Shown: in pieces, positions 1 through 9,027 of the stretch | How the letters are laid out: each line of letters starts with the position of its first letter | How positions within the stretch are numbered: position 1 is the stretch's first letter | From: Betaproteobacteria bacterium Ga0077532 | Lineage (GTDB): Bacteria > Pseudomonadota > Gammaproteobacteria > Burkholderiales > Ga0077523 | Reading direction: 5' to 3' | DNA: 64,000 nucleotides | Assembly (NCBI GenBank): GCA_001464895.1 | Contig: LNEE01000016.1 | Location: forward strand, 1 to 64,000 | Program-made: the position numbers and the translations under genes | Notes under the pieces: model-generated | Databases searched by the model: none | The model's input: the letters and a program-made list of their open reading frames with translations, nothing else | Told to the model about the DNA's origin: nothing

Positions 1-35
1 CGTGGATGCGCCATCGAACGTTGGAACGAGGCCAG

Positions 36-134
36 GCTTTTGTAGGAGCGGGCCATGCCCGCGAGAGCGAATGTTCAGGTCGGGGCGCTTCTGCGGCATC
101 AACCGCTTTCGGGGGCTTGGCACCCGCCTACGAG
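36..134. repeat. Diverged REP inverted pair (copy R0)
   Basis: A left arm at 41-69 starts TGTAGGAGCGGGCCATGCCC and ends in GCGAGAGCG. A right arm at 104-131 is an inverted relative, starting CGCTTTCGGGGG and ending CGCCTACG. The arms are about 91 bp apart from outer edge to outer edge. This is the same architecture as the copies at 12.7-13.4 kb, but the right arm is degenerate. It lies beyond the 3' end of the copper chaperone gene, in non-coding DNA. The core resembles the REP class known from Pseudomonas and related bacteria. Confidence 0.7.
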
Positions 135-215
135 ACCGTCGCGTCGATTGCATTCCAGGGGGCACCCCACCGTCGCAGCCACTTCATCCCAAATCCGACA
201 GGCTCCGTGACGCGA

Positions 216-761
216 TCACTTGCTACCGTGCCCGGCATGCCCTTCGTGCATGTCGTGTCCAGCATGTCCGTCATGGCTGTCGTGACCATCCCCACCTCCG
301 GTGGCCGAGTCCATGCCGCGAACTTCGGCATCCACCGTCTGCTTGACGATCCTGCCATCGGGCATCCGGAACGAGAGCGTGAGAGGGATCGTGCTGCCGG
401 CTGCCAGCGGCCTGGCGGGATCGAAGAGCATGAAATGCATGCCTCCGGGGGAGAACGTGACCTTCTTGCCGGCAGGCAGCTTCACCGACTTCATCGCACG
501 CATGCGCATCACGCCGCCATCCTGCGACATCTCGTGCATCTCGCCGCGCTTCGCCATCGGACTCTCGACGGCCACGAGCTGGACGGTCTTCTTCGCCTTC
601 AGTTCAACGAACGCCCCCGCCACCGGCTGGCCCGCGACGGTCGCCTTGGCCCAGGCGTTGGTGACTTCCACCCCGGCCTCGTTGGCAGCCCACGCCAGAC
701 CGGCCCATGCGAAGCCCAGCAGGGCCAGGCCGAAGCGGCGTCCGTTTCTCGTTATCTGCAT
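216..761 (-). CDS. Copper chaperone PCu(A)C family, periplasmic, with His-rich tail
   Basis: A 181-residue protein with an N-terminal signal peptide (hydrophobic run ending AGLAWA). The PCu(A)C copper-binding pattern is present in order: HEM, then MRM, then HFM about 20 residues later. The family takes copper in the periplasm and passes it to cytochrome oxidase CuA or to Sco-type proteins. The last 25 or so residues add a tail rich in His, Gly and Asp with repeated DGH and GHA, a likely extra metal-binding segment. The start is placed at 761 because AGGAG lies nine bases upstream; the ATG at 770 directly abuts that site. It is divergent from the dacC-type gene and has no oxidase or Sco gene next to it. 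Confidence 0.9.
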   Translation of the reverse strand: MQITRNGRRFGLALLGFAWAGLAWAANEAGVEVTNAWAKATVAGQPVAGAFVELKAKKTVQLVAVESPMAKRGEMHEMSQDGGVMRMRAMKSVKLPAGKKVTFSPGGMHFMLFDPARPLAAGSTIPLTLSFRMPDGRIVKQTVDAEVRGMDSATGGGDGHDSHDGHAGHDMHEGHAGHGSK

Positions 762-872
762 CTCGTCCATCTCCTGTCTGCGTATGTGTCGCAAGTGTCT
801 CGCATGCGTCGCGCATGCAACCGATCAGTCCACCATTTTCACCGATCGCAGGAAGCATCGGCACTCGCCGCC

Positions 873-878
873 TATAAT
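873..878 (+). promoter_or_regulatory. Candidate -10 element of the dacC promoter
   Basis: A perfect TATAAT hexamer lies 25 bases before the dacC start codon, which implies a 5' untranslated region of about 20 bases. I do not find a convincing -35 box at 16-18 bases spacing, so the call rests on the -10 alone. Confidence 0.35.
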
Positions 879-903
879 TCGCGTTTTCCCGCGATCCCTC
901 CTG

Positions 904-2046
904 ATGAAGCAACTCCTCGCTCTCGTTCTCCTCGCCGCGTTCGCCATCGCGGACGCAGCTGCGCAGTCCACTTCCCCGCTGATTCCCGCCCCACCCTCGC
1001 TCGCCGCCCGCGCGTGGGTACTGCTCGATTGGCAGAGCCGCCAGGTGATCGTCGCCCGCGAGGCCGACAAGCGGGTCGAGCCCGCGTCGCTCACGAAGCT
1101 GATGACGGCCTACCTAGTGTTCGACGCCCTGAAGCAGAAGCGCATCACGCCCGACCAACTCGGCAAGGTATCGGATCGCGGTTACAAGGCGGAGGGCTCG
1201 CGCATGTTCCTCGACCCCCGGATCCCGGCCACGGTTGAGGACCTCCTCCGCGGGATGGTGGTTCAGTCGGGCAACGACGCCACCATCACGCTGGCCGAGA
1301 TGGTGGCCGGCAGCGAGGATACCTTCGTCGACCTCATGAACCGCACGGCAAGCCGCATGGGCCTGGCGAACACGCACTTCGTGAATTCGACCGGGCTGCC
1401 CGACCCGCAGCACTACGCCACGGCCCGCGATCTCGCCACACTGGCGGCCAACGTCATCCGCGACTTCCCCGAGTACTTCCCGCTCTACTCGATGAAGGAG
1501 TTCCGCTACAACAACATCACCCAGTACAACCGCAACCGGCTGCTGGCGGTGGATCCGTACGTGGATGGCCTGAAGACGGGCTACACGGCGACCGCTGGCT
1601 ATTGCCTGATCGCGACGGCGAAGCGCGATCCCCGCCGACTCGTCTCCGTCGTGCTCGGCACGGCCTCGGACATCGCGCGGGCCCAGGAGAGCCAGAAGCT
1701 CCTGAACTACGGCTTCCAGTTCTACGAGACGGTCCGTCTCTACGGCAAGGGACAGGCCGTCAGCACGCTGCGGGTGTACAAGGGCTCGACCGACGAGTTG
1801 AAGGCGGGCTTCCCCGAGGACTTCCATCTGTCGGTGCCGGTCGGCGCCTCGCCCCGGCTGAAGGCGACGCTCGAAAGCATGCAACCGCTGATCGCACCGG
1901 TGGAAGCCGGACAACGGGTCGGCACCCTCAAGGTGACCCTCGACGGCAAGCCCTTCGGCGAGTACCCGGTGCTCGCGCTCGAGAAGGTCGGGATCGCCAA
2001 CATCTTCGGCCGTGGCCTCGACACGCTGCGCCTTCTTTTCAAGTGA
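904..2046 (+). CDS. dacC: D-alanyl-D-alanine carboxypeptidase (PBP5/6 family, S11)
   Basis: A 380-residue protein that trims the terminal D-Ala from peptidoglycan pentapeptides in the periplasm. A signal peptide covers roughly residues 1-20. The three penicillin-binding active-site motifs are in order: SLTK (Ser62, Lys65), SGN (122-124) and KTG (224-226). The C-terminal third matches the beta-rich PBP5 domain, and the end (LDTLRLLFK) suits an amphipathic membrane anchor. Length is normal for the family. No clear Shine-Dalgarno is seen before the ATG at 904, but upstream starts would lie before the signal peptide. It begins a plus-strand block that continues into dat, ybeD, lipB and lipA. Confidence 0.95.
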   Translation: MKQLLALVLLAAFAIADAAAQSTSPLIPAPPSLAARAWVLLDWQSRQVIVAREADKRVEPASLTKLMTAYLVFDALKQKRITPDQLGKVSDRGYKAEGSRMFLDPRIPATVEDLLRGMVVQSGNDATITLAEMVAGSEDTFVDLMNRTASRMGLANTHFVNSTGLPDPQHYATARDLATLAANVIRDFPEYFPLYSMKEFRYNNITQYNRNRLLAVDPYVDGLKTGYTATAGYCLIATAKRDPRRLVSVVLGTASDIARAQESQKLLNYGFQFYETVRLYGKGQAVSTLRVYKGSTDELKAGFPEDFHLSVPVGASPRLKATLESMQPLIAPVEAGQRVGTLKVTLDGKPFGEYPVLALEKVGIANIFGRGLDTLRLLFK

Positions 2047-2068
2047 TCCTCGAGACACGGGGTCCGCG

Positions 2069-2914
2069 ATGACGTGCTATCTGAACGGCCGATTCCTGCC
2101 CATCGAGGAAGCCAGCATTCCGGTGCTGGATCGCGGGTTCATCTACGGCGACGGGGTGTACGAGGTGATCCCGGTCTACGGCCGCGAGCCCTTCCACCTC
2201 GATCTGCATCTGGCCCGACTCGCACGCAGCCTCGCATCCGTCCGCATCGCGAACCCTTACGATGTCGCGGCATGGGAAAGCCTGATCCGTACGCTGATCG
2301 GACACCACGACGGCACCGAGCAGTCGATCTACCTGCAGGTGACTCGCGGCGTGGCGAAGCGCGATCACGCGTTCCCGAAGGACACCCCGCCGACGGTGTT
2401 CATGATGTCGAACCCGCTCGTCACGCCATCGCCGGCGCTCGTCGCGAGCGGTGTGGCGGCCGTCACCGCGACGGACAACCGCTGGTTCCGGTGCGACGTG
2501 AAATCGACGTCGCTCCTCGCGAACGTCCTGCTGCGCCAGTTCGCGGTGGACCACGGCGGCGCGGAAGCCGTGCTGCTGCGCGACGGGTTCCTGACCGAGG
2601 GATCGTCGAGCAACATCTTCGTGGTGCGCGATGGCGTCGTGGCGACACCGTCGCGCAGCCACCTCATGCTGATCGGCATCACACTCGACGTGGTCGCCGA
2701 CATCGCGGTGGCGGCCGGCATCCCGTTCGAGATGCGCGACGTGCACGAGTCGGAGGTGCGCAGCGCCGATGAACTCTGGCTCGCCAGCTCGACCCGCGAA
2801 GTGCTCGCAATCACCACGCTGGATGGCCGACCGGTTGGAAACGGCGCGCCGGGCCCCATGTTCCATCGCCTGTACCGTCTCTTCCAGGACCACAAGCGGA
2901 AATGCATACCGTGA
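2069..2914 (+). CDS. dat: D-amino-acid aminotransferase (PLP fold type IV)
   Basis: A 281-residue class IV aminotransferase that would interconvert D-alanine and D-glutamate with their keto acids. The catalytic lysine is in DVKS (Lys145), followed by LLANVLLRQ, as in D-alanine transaminases. The N-terminus (LNGRFLP, then DRGFIYGDGVYE) is also typical. The gene starts 22 bases after dacC, which fits a joint role in D-Ala metabolism. Its 3' end overlaps the ybeD start by 13 bases. Branched-chain aminotransferases share the fold, but the DVKS motif and neighbourhood favour the D-amino acid enzyme. Confidence 0.9.
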   Translation: MTCYLNGRFLPIEEASIPVLDRGFIYGDGVYEVIPVYGREPFHLDLHLARLARSLASVRIANPYDVAAWESLIRTLIGHHDGTEQSIYLQVTRGVAKRDHAFPKDTPPTVFMMSNPLVTPSPALVASGVAAVTATDNRWFRCDVKSTSLLANVLLRQFAVDHGGAEAVLLRDGFLTEGSSSNIFVVRDGVVATPSRSHLMLIGITLDVVADIAVAAGIPFEMRDVHESEVRSADELWLASSTREVLAITTLDGRPVGNGAPGPMFHRLYRLFQDHKRKCIP

Positions 2915-3180
2915 CCGAGCCGACCCCGTCCCTCATCGAGTATCCGTCCGACTTCCCCATCAAGATCATGGGCCGGCAGTCCCCCGGGCTCGCGCAGTCC
3001 GTGGTGGAAATCGTCGTCCGCCACGCGCCGGACTTCGATCCGGCCAAGGTCGAGATGCGGGCGAGCAAGCAGAAGAACTACCTCTCCGTGACCTGCGTGA
3101 TCCGAGCGACATCGCGCGAGCAGCTCGATGCCCTGTATCGCGACCTCTGCGACCATCCGCAGGTGGTCATGGTCCTCTGA
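2902..3180 (+). CDS. ybeD: YbeD/DUF493 family protein
   Basis: A 92-residue cytoplasmic protein of the YbeD family, an alpha/beta ACT-like fold of uncertain role. The family hallmarks are YPSDFPIKIMG near the start, SKQKNYLSVTC in the middle, and LYRDLCDHPQVVMVL at the end. It overlaps dat by 13 bases and precedes lipB by 40 bases, the usual place for this gene, which suggests a link to lipoylation or cell-envelope metabolism by context only. Confidence 0.92.
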   Translation: MHTVTEPTPSLIEYPSDFPIKIMGRQSPGLAQSVVEIVVRHAPDFDPAKVEMRASKQKNYLSVTCVIRATSREQLDALYRDLCDHPQVVMVL

Positions 3181-3220
3181 TGGACGGAACGGGCCACAGT
3201 GGCCCGCCATCGAGAGTCCG

Positions 3221-3838
3221 ATGCTGATCCGCAGACTTGGCACCACCGACTTCGAAGCCACGTGGCGCGCCATGCAGCAATTCACCGAGTCGCGCTCCGC
3301 CGACACGCCCGACGAACTGTGGCTGACCGACCATCCGTCGGTGTACACGTTGGGCGTCGCCGGTCGTGAAGAGCATCTGCCGCGCGCGGGCACCGGGATC
3401 CCGGTGATCCGCACCGACCGCGGTGGTCAGGTGACGTGGCACGGCCCCGGGCAGATCGTGGTGTACGTGCTGGTGGATCTGAAACGCGCCGGTCGCACGG
3501 TGCGCGCCCTGGTGCGTACCCTCGAACAGGCAGTGGTGGACGTGCTCGCTGCGCACGGCATCCCGGCAATCGGCGATGAGGCGCGGCCCGGCGTATACGT
3601 CGACGGCGCGAAGATCGCTGCCCTGGGCCTCAAGGTGCGCCGCGGGTGCTCGTATCATGGGTTGTCGTTCAACGCGGACCCCGATCTTGGCGCGTTCGAG
3701 GCCATCGACCCCTGCGGCCATCCGGGGCTCGCCGTCACGAGCGCCCGGAACCTCGGCGTCGCCGCCCCCCTCGAAACTCTCGCCGAGGCACTGCTTGCAC
3801 GCCTCGTTGCCCATCTCGAAGCACGTCCCACCTCCTGA
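3221..3838 (+). CDS. lipB: Octanoyltransferase LipB
   Basis: A 205-residue enzyme that moves octanoyl from acyl carrier protein to lipoyl domains, the first step of lipoate synthesis. Seen motifs are [12 protein letters not shown], the catalytic Lys in [11 protein letters not shown] (Lys131) and the acyl-accepting Cys in IDPCG (Cys165). It starts at ATG 3221; an upstream in-frame extension overlapping ybeD has no family similarity. The lipA start is eight bases after its stop. Confidence 0.96.
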   Translation: MLIRRLGTTDFEATWRAMQQFTESRSADTPDELWLTDHPSVYTLGVAGREEHLPRAGTGIPVIRTDRGGQVTWHGPGQIVVYVLVDLKRAGRTVRALVRTLEQAVVDVLAAHGIPAIGDEARPGVYVDGAKIAALGLKVRRGCSYHGLSFNADPDLGAFEAIDPCGHPGLAVTSARNLGVAAPLETLAEALLARLVAHLEARPTS

Positions 3839-3845
3839 GCCCGCC

Positions 3846-4781
3846 ATGGACACCGACACGAAGCAGACCGGCGCCGCGAAGACCGCGCGCAACCCCATCA
3901 AGATCGTCCCGGTGGAACGGCTGAAGAAGCCCGACTGGATCCGCGTGAAGGTGCCGGCCTCGCCGCGCTTCGCCGAGGTGAAGGAGGCGCTGCGGAGCCA
4001 CGGACTGGTCACCGTCTGCGAGGAGGCCTCCTGCCCGAACATCGGCGAGTGCTTCGGCAAAGGCACGGCGACCTTCATGATCCTCGGCGACGTGTGCACC
4101 CGGCGGTGTCCGTTCTGCGATGTGGCCCACGGCCGCCCGAAGCCGCCCGACGTCAACGAACCGGAGCAGCTCGCCGCCACCATCCGCGACATGAAGCTCC
4201 GCTACGTGGTGATCACCAGCGTGGACCGCGACGATCTCCGCGACGGTGGCGCCGGACACTTCGGCGACTGCATCCGCGCGGTCCGCCGCGAAAGCCCGGA
4301 CATCGTGATCGAGGTTCTGGTGCCCGACTTCCGCGGCCGGCTGGAGAAGGCGCTCGACGTGCTGTCGGCGAACCCGCCCGACGTGATGAACCACAACCTC
4401 GAAACCGTGCCGCGCCTGTACAAGCAGGCCCGCCCGGGCGCCGACTACGCCAATTCGCTGCAGCTGCTGAAGGACTTCAAGACGCGCCATCCGTCCATCC
4501 CGACGAAGTCAGGACTCATGCTGGGCCTGGGCGAGACGGACGACGAGATCCTCGGCGTGATGCGCGATCTCCGTGCCCACGACGTGGACCTCCTGACGCT
4601 CGGTCAGTACCTCCAGCCGAGCGACGGACACCTGCCGGTGCTGCGGTACGTGGAACCCGCGCGCTTCGCGCAATTCGAGCAGGAGGCACTGGCCATGGGT
4701 TTCCGCCACGCCGCCTGCGGACCGATGGTCCGGTCCAGCTACCACGCCGATCGACAGGCGCAGGAGGCGGGCGTCGTTTGA
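3846..4781 (+). CDS. lipA: Lipoyl synthase LipA (radical SAM)
   Basis: A 311-residue radical SAM enzyme that inserts two sulfurs into protein-bound octanoyl chains. The auxiliary cluster cysteines are Cys58, Cys63 and Cys69 ([12 protein letters not shown]), and the radical SAM CxxxCxxC is Cys84, Cys88 and Cys91 (CTRRCPFC). The C-terminal RSSYHAD segment carries the conserved Arg-Ser-Ser-Tyr that caps the auxiliary cluster. It follows lipB directly and ends the plus-strand block; the next gene is convergent. Confidence 0.97.
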   Translation: MDTDTKQTGAAKTARNPIKIVPVERLKKPDWIRVKVPASPRFAEVKEALRSHGLVTVCEEASCPNIGECFGKGTATFMILGDVCTRRCPFCDVAHGRPKPPDVNEPEQLAATIRDMKLRYVVITSVDRDDLRDGGAGHFGDCIRAVRRESPDIVIEVLVPDFRGRLEKALDVLSANPPDVMNHNLETVPRLYKQARPGADYANSLQLLKDFKTRHPSIPTKSGLMLGLGETDDEILGVMRDLRAHDVDLLTLGQYLQPSDGHLPVLRYVEPARFAQFEQEALAMGFRHAACGPMVRSSYHADRQAQEAGVV

Positions 4782-4818
4782 TGAGCGAGGGCGAGGGGCC
4801 AGGGGCGACGTCCCGGCC

Positions 4819-6057
4819 CTACCCCGCCGCCGCCAGCATCGCGTGCAGCAGCACGTTGCAGCCGGCTTCGAGATCCTGAGGGCTGGCGTTCTCGATCTCG
4901 TTGTGGGAGATCCCGTTCTCGCACGGCACGAAGATCATCGCCGTCGGCGCCAGTCTCGCGAGATACACCGCGTCGTGGCCGGCACCGCTCACGATGTCCA
5001 TGTGGGGCAGACCGAGGCGGCCCGCGGCTTCGCGGACTGCATCCACCATACCGCGGTCGAAAGCGGTGGGAGCGAAGCGCGACACGTCTGCGATGGCCAC
5101 CTCCAGGCGGCCCTCGGTCGCGACGCGTGCGAACTCGGTACGCAGCGCTTCCTCCATGGCATCGAGCCCGGCTGCATCCGCATGGCGGATGTCCACGGAG
5201 AAATTCACCTCGCCCGGCACGACGTTGATGCTGTTCGGCTTCACCCGCAGGTGACCCACCGTGCCGCGGCCGTGGGGCTGGTGCTGGAGCGCAATGCGGT
5301 TCACGGCCTCGACCATGCGCGCAGCGCCCAGCATGGCATCGCGGCGCAGGTGCATCGGCGTCGGCCCCGCGTGGGAATCCTGCCCTGAGACCGTGACCTG
5401 GAACCACCTGAGCCCCATGACGCCGGTCACGACACCGATCGTGTTCTTCGTGTCTTCCAGGACCGGACCCTGTTCGATGTGGGCCTCGAAGTACGCGCCG
5501 ACCGGTCGCCCCCCGCAGGGCGCTGCGCCGGCGTAGCCGATCCGCTTCAGTTCGGCACCGACGGTGCGGCCATCGAGATCCGTCCGCCCCAGGGTCTGCT
5601 CCAGATCGAACACCCCTGCAAACACACCCGACCCCATCATCACCGGCTGGAATCGCGTGCCCTCCTCGTTCGTCCAGATGGCGAGCTCGACCGGCGCCGC
5701 GGTGCGGATGCCCTGGGCGTTCAGCGTGCGTACCACCTCCAGCGCCGCAAGGACGCCGTAGTTGCCGTCGAACCGCCCCCCGGAGGGCTGCGTGTCGATG
5801 TGGCTGCCGGACATCACCGGCGCGCGTGCGGGATCCGTCCCGTCTCGCCGCGCGAAGATGTTGCCGATGCGGTCGACGGTCACCGTGAGCCCCGCCTCAC
5901 GGCACCAGCCGGTGACGAGGTCGCGACCGGCGCGGTCCTCGTCGGTGAGCGCGAGGCGCCGCACCCCGCCCTTGTCGGTGGCGCCGATACGGGCCAGTGC
6001 CATCAGGGAATCCCACAGTCGGGCACCGTCGATACGCGGGAGGTTAGTGGCTGTCAT
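4819..6057 (-). CDS. M20-family amidohydrolase (hydantoinase/carbamoylase or allantoate amidohydrolase type)
   Basis: A 412-residue zinc amidase of the group that hydrolyses N-carbamoyl-L-amino acids, ureidoglycine-type compounds or allantoate. The metal ligand motifs are present: SGSHIDTQ (His86), RFDGNYG (Asp97) and TNEEGTRF (Glu131, Glu132). The start at 6057 has AGGA eight bases upstream. Fourteen bases separate it from the diguanylate cyclase upstream, so the two may be co-transcribed. No hydantoinase, allantoinase or transporter lies beside it, so the substrate cannot be read from context. Confidence 0.88.
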   Translation of the reverse strand: MTATNLPRIDGARLWDSLMALARIGATDKGGVRRLALTDEDRAGRDLVTGWCREAGLTVTVDRIGNIFARRDGTDPARAPVMSGSHIDTQPSGGRFDGNYGVLAALEVVRTLNAQGIRTAAPVELAIWTNEEGTRFQPVMMGSGVFAGVFDLEQTLGRTDLDGRTVGAELKRIGYAGAAPCGGRPVGAYFEAHIEQGPVLEDTKNTIGVVTGVMGLRWFQVTVSGQDSHAGPTPMHLRRDAMLGAARMVEAVNRIALQHQPHGRGTVGHLRVKPNSINVVPGEVNFSVDIRHADAAGLDAMEEALRTEFARVATEGRLEVAIADVSRFAPTAFDRGMVDAVREAAGRLGLPHMDIVSGAGHDAVYLARLAPTAMIFVPCENGISHNEIENASPQDLEAGCNVLLHAMLAAAG

Positions 6058-6071
6058 CGGTCGTTTCCTGG

Positions 6072-7316
6072 TCAGCGGGAGATGCGATTGCGTCCGCGCG
6101 CCTTGGCGCGGTAGAGGGCCTGATCGGCTGCGCGGAGCACGTGGTCGGGCCGGTTGAGGCGGGGGTCGCGCTCGGCAATGCCGATGCTGATGGTGACTTT
6201 CAGACCGTGGGCCGTGCGCCGACGTTGCTTCTTCGGGTCGGCGTCTGCCGTCGACGCGCCATCCGCCCGAAGGTACAGCACGTAGTCCGCGACGCCGACG
6301 CGCAACGCCTCGAGATGCGGCACGGCCTCGCGCGCGCTGCGGCCCGGAAACACGATCGCGAACTCCTCGCCGCCGTAGCGATAGGCGCGCGCCCCGCCGC
6401 CGACGTTCGAGAGGTGGACGGCGATCATCCGCAGCACCTGATCCCCCGTGTCGTGGCCATGGTCGTCGTTCACTCGCTTGAAGTGGTCGACATCGACCAT
6501 CGCGATGGCAAACCGATCGGTCAGGGCCAGGAGCTTCTCCTCGAGCGCCCGCCGGGCCGGAAGCCCCGTCAGTTCGTCGAAGAACGCGAAGCGATGGGCG
6601 TCCTGCAGGACGCCGATGGCGATACCGAGCGCTGCCGTGGCCAGCAGCACCGGAAGCCCGTGCGGAACATCGATCATCCAGAAGCCGGTCGCCGTCGCAA
6701 TCACCGCTGAGCAGAGGGCTGCATCGATGGCCGTGCGGCGGGACCACATCACGACGGCGGAGGCCAGGCCCGCAACGGCCACTGCACCGAGCACGAATGG
6801 CGGCAGGGCGTGCGCGCTGGAGGTCCAGGTCGCCGGCAGTTTTCCGAGCAGCACCTCCCAGAGCCCCTGGGACACCAGCCACGCGGCAAAGCCCACCTGC
6901 ACGGCAACGAACAATGCCTGGCGAAGGGTGTGGCGCGAGAGCGCCCCTCGCTCGCGGAAAGCCGCGATGATCGCGATGTCGACCGGCACGAGCACGGCAC
7001 CCAGCAGGAACGCGTGCGGGGAGACGAATGCCCGTGCCAGATGCAACGAGTAGACGAAAGCAAGACAGCAGGCAGCCATGACCGCCCGACCACGGTTGAA
7101 CGGGATGGCCAATGCCACGGCCACGGCAATGCAGAGAAAGGGCCCGTATACCGGGATGCCAGCCAGCCCCGGTGGCAGGAACGGAATGAAGGCGAGCGCG
7201 CCCAGCCCGAGCAGATACAGCCCGAGCTGCACGAGACCGCTTCGCCAGCCCCGCTCACGTAACGGTGGCAGGGACCCCGGAACACCGGCGCGCCCCGATG
7301 CCGTCATTGCCTGCAT
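6072..7316 (-). CDS. Membrane diguanylate cyclase (GGDEF domain)
   Basis: A 414-residue protein. The first 225 or so residues hold about six or seven hydrophobic segments, and the C-terminal half is a GGDEF domain with DELTGLPARR at its start and active-site RYGGEEF. It should make cyclic di-GMP from GTP. The RxxD inhibitory site normally five residues before GGEEF reads GGGA here, so product inhibition may be absent. The start is at 7316, where GGAGG sits six bases upstream. It is divergent from the aldehyde dehydrogenase and 14 bases upstream of the M20 amidase. No separate sensory domain was recognised, so the membrane part is probably the sensor. Confidence 0.9.
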   Translation of the reverse strand: MQAMTASGRAGVPGSLPPLRERGWRSGLVQLGLYLLGLGALAFIPFLPPGLAGIPVYGPFLCIAVAVALAIPFNRGRAVMAACCLAFVYSLHLARAFVSPHAFLLGAVLVPVDIAIIAAFRERGALSRHTLRQALFVAVQVGFAAWLVSQGLWEVLLGKLPATWTSSAHALPPFVLGAVAVAGLASAVVMWSRRTAIDAALCSAVIATATGFWMIDVPHGLPVLLATAALGIAIGVLQDAHRFAFFDELTGLPARRALEEKLLALTDRFAIAMVDVDHFKRVNDDHGHDTGDQVLRMIAVHLSNVGGGARAYRYGGEEFAIVFPGRSAREAVPHLEALRVGVADYVLYLRADGASTADADPKKQRRRTAHGLKVTISIGIAERDPRLNRPDHVLRAADQALYRAKARGRNRISR

Positions 7317-7503
7317 GCACCACCTCCAGACTTGCTGTCCGGCAAGAACATAAAGGCGTTCCGGTTCGCCCGCCAGTGTCGGTTTTCGGCGACGCGGGAG
7401 CACCACTGAGGTGCGGGTCCGACAGGGATTCGCGCATCCTCCACCGGGGCTGCCAAGTTAGAATCTGCGGTTCTTGCGACCCCAATCCACCGAGAGGTTC
7501 CCC

Positions 7504-8979
7504 TTGAACGCACCCGCCACCGGCGCCGCTGTCGCCATCCAGGAATACCGCAATTTCATCGACGGACGCTGGCAGGCGGCGTCGGACGGCCGCACGGTCG
7601 ACGTCCTGAGCCCCAGCGACGGCAAGGTCTTCGCTCGCATCGCGCGCGGAACCGCCGCCGACATCGACGCCGCCGTGGCCGCTGCCCGGCGCGCCTTCGA
7701 GACGGGCCCTTGGCCGAAGATGGCAGCCGTGGATCGCGGCCGGCTCATGATCAAGCTGGGGCTGAAGATCGCCGAGCACGCCGAGGAACTGGCCCAACTG
7801 GAGGCGGCCGACACCGGCAAGCCCATGAAACAGGCCCGCGCCGACATGGTCGCCGCCGCCCGGTACTTCGAGTTCTACGGCAGCGCCGCCGACAAGGTGC
7901 ACGGCGAGGTCATCCCCTTTCTCGAGGGCTACATGGTCACCGTCGTGCGCGACCCCAAGGGCGTCACCGGTCACATCATTCCCTGGAACTACCCGGCCCA
8001 GATGTTCGGCCGGACCCTCGCCCCGGCCATCGCCATGGGCAACTGCGCGGTGCTCAAACCCGCCGAGGAGGCCTGCCTCACCCCGATCCGCCTCACGCAG
8101 CTCGCCGAGGAAGTGGGCTTTCCGCCAGGCGTGATCAACCTGGTGTGCGGGGTCGGCGAGGAAGCGGGTGCGGCACTCTCCGCGCATTCCGGCATCGATT
8201 TCCTGTCGTTCACCGGTTCGCCGGAGGTGGGCACCCTGGTGCAGATCGCCGCGGCGAAGAATCACATCGGCTGCACGCTGGAGCTGGGCGGCAAGTCTCC
8301 CCAGATCATCTTCGACGACGCCGACTTCGAGGCGGTCATCCCGGTCGTGGTCAACGCGATCGTGCAGAACGGCGGCCAGACCTGCTCGGCCGGCAGCCGG
8401 GTGCTGGTCCAGCGCAGCATCTACGACAGCCTGATGGCCCGCGTCGCCGAGCGGTTCGCGACGCTGCGGGTCGGCTCGGCCACCATGGACCTCGACTGCG
8501 GCCCGCTGATCAGCGCGCAACAGAAGAAGCGTGTCGAGGGGTTCATCTCCCAGGCGAAGGCCCAGGGGGTGAAAGTGCTGGCCGAGGCCACGATCGCGCC
8601 CGGCGTACCCGAGGGCGGCTTCTATGTCGCGCCGACCCTCTTCGGACCGGTGCCTCGGGACAACGCGCTCGCGTGCCAGGAAGTCTTCGGGCCCGTGTTG
8701 TCTGCGATCCCGTTCGAGGACGAGGCCGACGCGATCCAGCTCGCGAACAACACGGAGTTCGGTCTGGTGGCCGGCATCTGGAGCGGCAACGGCGCGCGGG
8801 CAATGCGCGTGGCGAAGGCCATGCGCTGCGGTCAGGTCTTCGTGAACGGCTATGGCGCCGGCGGTGGCATCGAGCTGCCCTTCGGCGGGGTGAAGAAAAG
8901 CGGCCACGGACGCGAGAAGGGTCTGGAGGCACTGCGGGAGTTCAGCCAGTCGAAGACGATCGTCTTCAAGCACGGCTGA
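7504..8979 (+). CDS. Aldehyde dehydrogenase family protein
   Basis: A 491-residue NAD(P)-dependent aldehyde dehydrogenase. Catalytic residues are visible: Asn162 in PWNYP, Glu260 in LELGGKSP and the nucleophile Cys294 in GQTCSAG. FTGSPEVG is the cofactor-binding turn. The length is full. No ATG fits; TTG at 7504 follows GAGAGG at good spacing, and another TTG lies at 7474. The sequence resembles betaine-aldehyde, gamma-aminobutyraldehyde and aromatic aldehyde dehydrogenases. With no pathway neighbours the substrate stays open. Confidence 0.92.
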   Translation: MNAPATGAAVAIQEYRNFIDGRWQAASDGRTVDVLSPSDGKVFARIARGTAADIDAAVAAARRAFETGPWPKMAAVDRGRLMIKLGLKIAEHAEELAQLEAADTGKPMKQARADMVAAARYFEFYGSAADKVHGEVIPFLEGYMVTVVRDPKGVTGHIIPWNYPAQMFGRTLAPAIAMGNCAVLKPAEEACLTPIRLTQLAEEVGFPPGVINLVCGVGEEAGAALSAHSGIDFLSFTGSPEVGTLVQIAAAKNHIGCTLELGGKSPQIIFDDADFEAVIPVVVNAIVQNGGQTCSAGSRVLVQRSIYDSLMARVAERFATLRVGSATMDLDCGPLISAQQKKRVEGFISQAKAQGVKVLAEATIAPGVPEGGFYVAPTLFGPVPRDNALACQEVFGPVLSAIPFEDEADAIQLANNTEFGLVAGIWSGNGARAMRVAKAMRCGQVFVNGYGAGGGIELPFGGVKKSGHGREKGLEALREFSQSKTIVFKHG

Positions 8980-8989
8980 GATCCGAAGC

Positions 8990-9011
8990 CCGGGCGTCTG
9001 CGGACGCCCGG
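8990..9011. terminator. Hairpin between convergent aldehyde dehydrogenase and sensor kinase genes
   Basis: A perfect nine-base stem, CCGGGCGTC with GACGCCCGG, closes a TGCG loop. It lies in the 48-base gap between two convergent stop codons. There is no U tract, so it is either a weak bidirectional terminator or a 3' end stabiliser. Confidence 0.5.
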
Positions 9012-9027
9012 CCGCAGCCCTGTCGGT

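Noticed and set aside
6058..6882. In-frame upstream extension of the M20 amidase
   Set aside because: It is the antisense-free but wrong phase of the diguanylate cyclase gene; the conserved amidase N-terminus and a ribosome site mark the start at 6057.
7474..7503. TTG at 7474 as the aldehyde dehydrogenase start
   Set aside because: It adds ten residues outside the family and has no ribosome site; TTG at 7504 has GAGAGG at good spacing.
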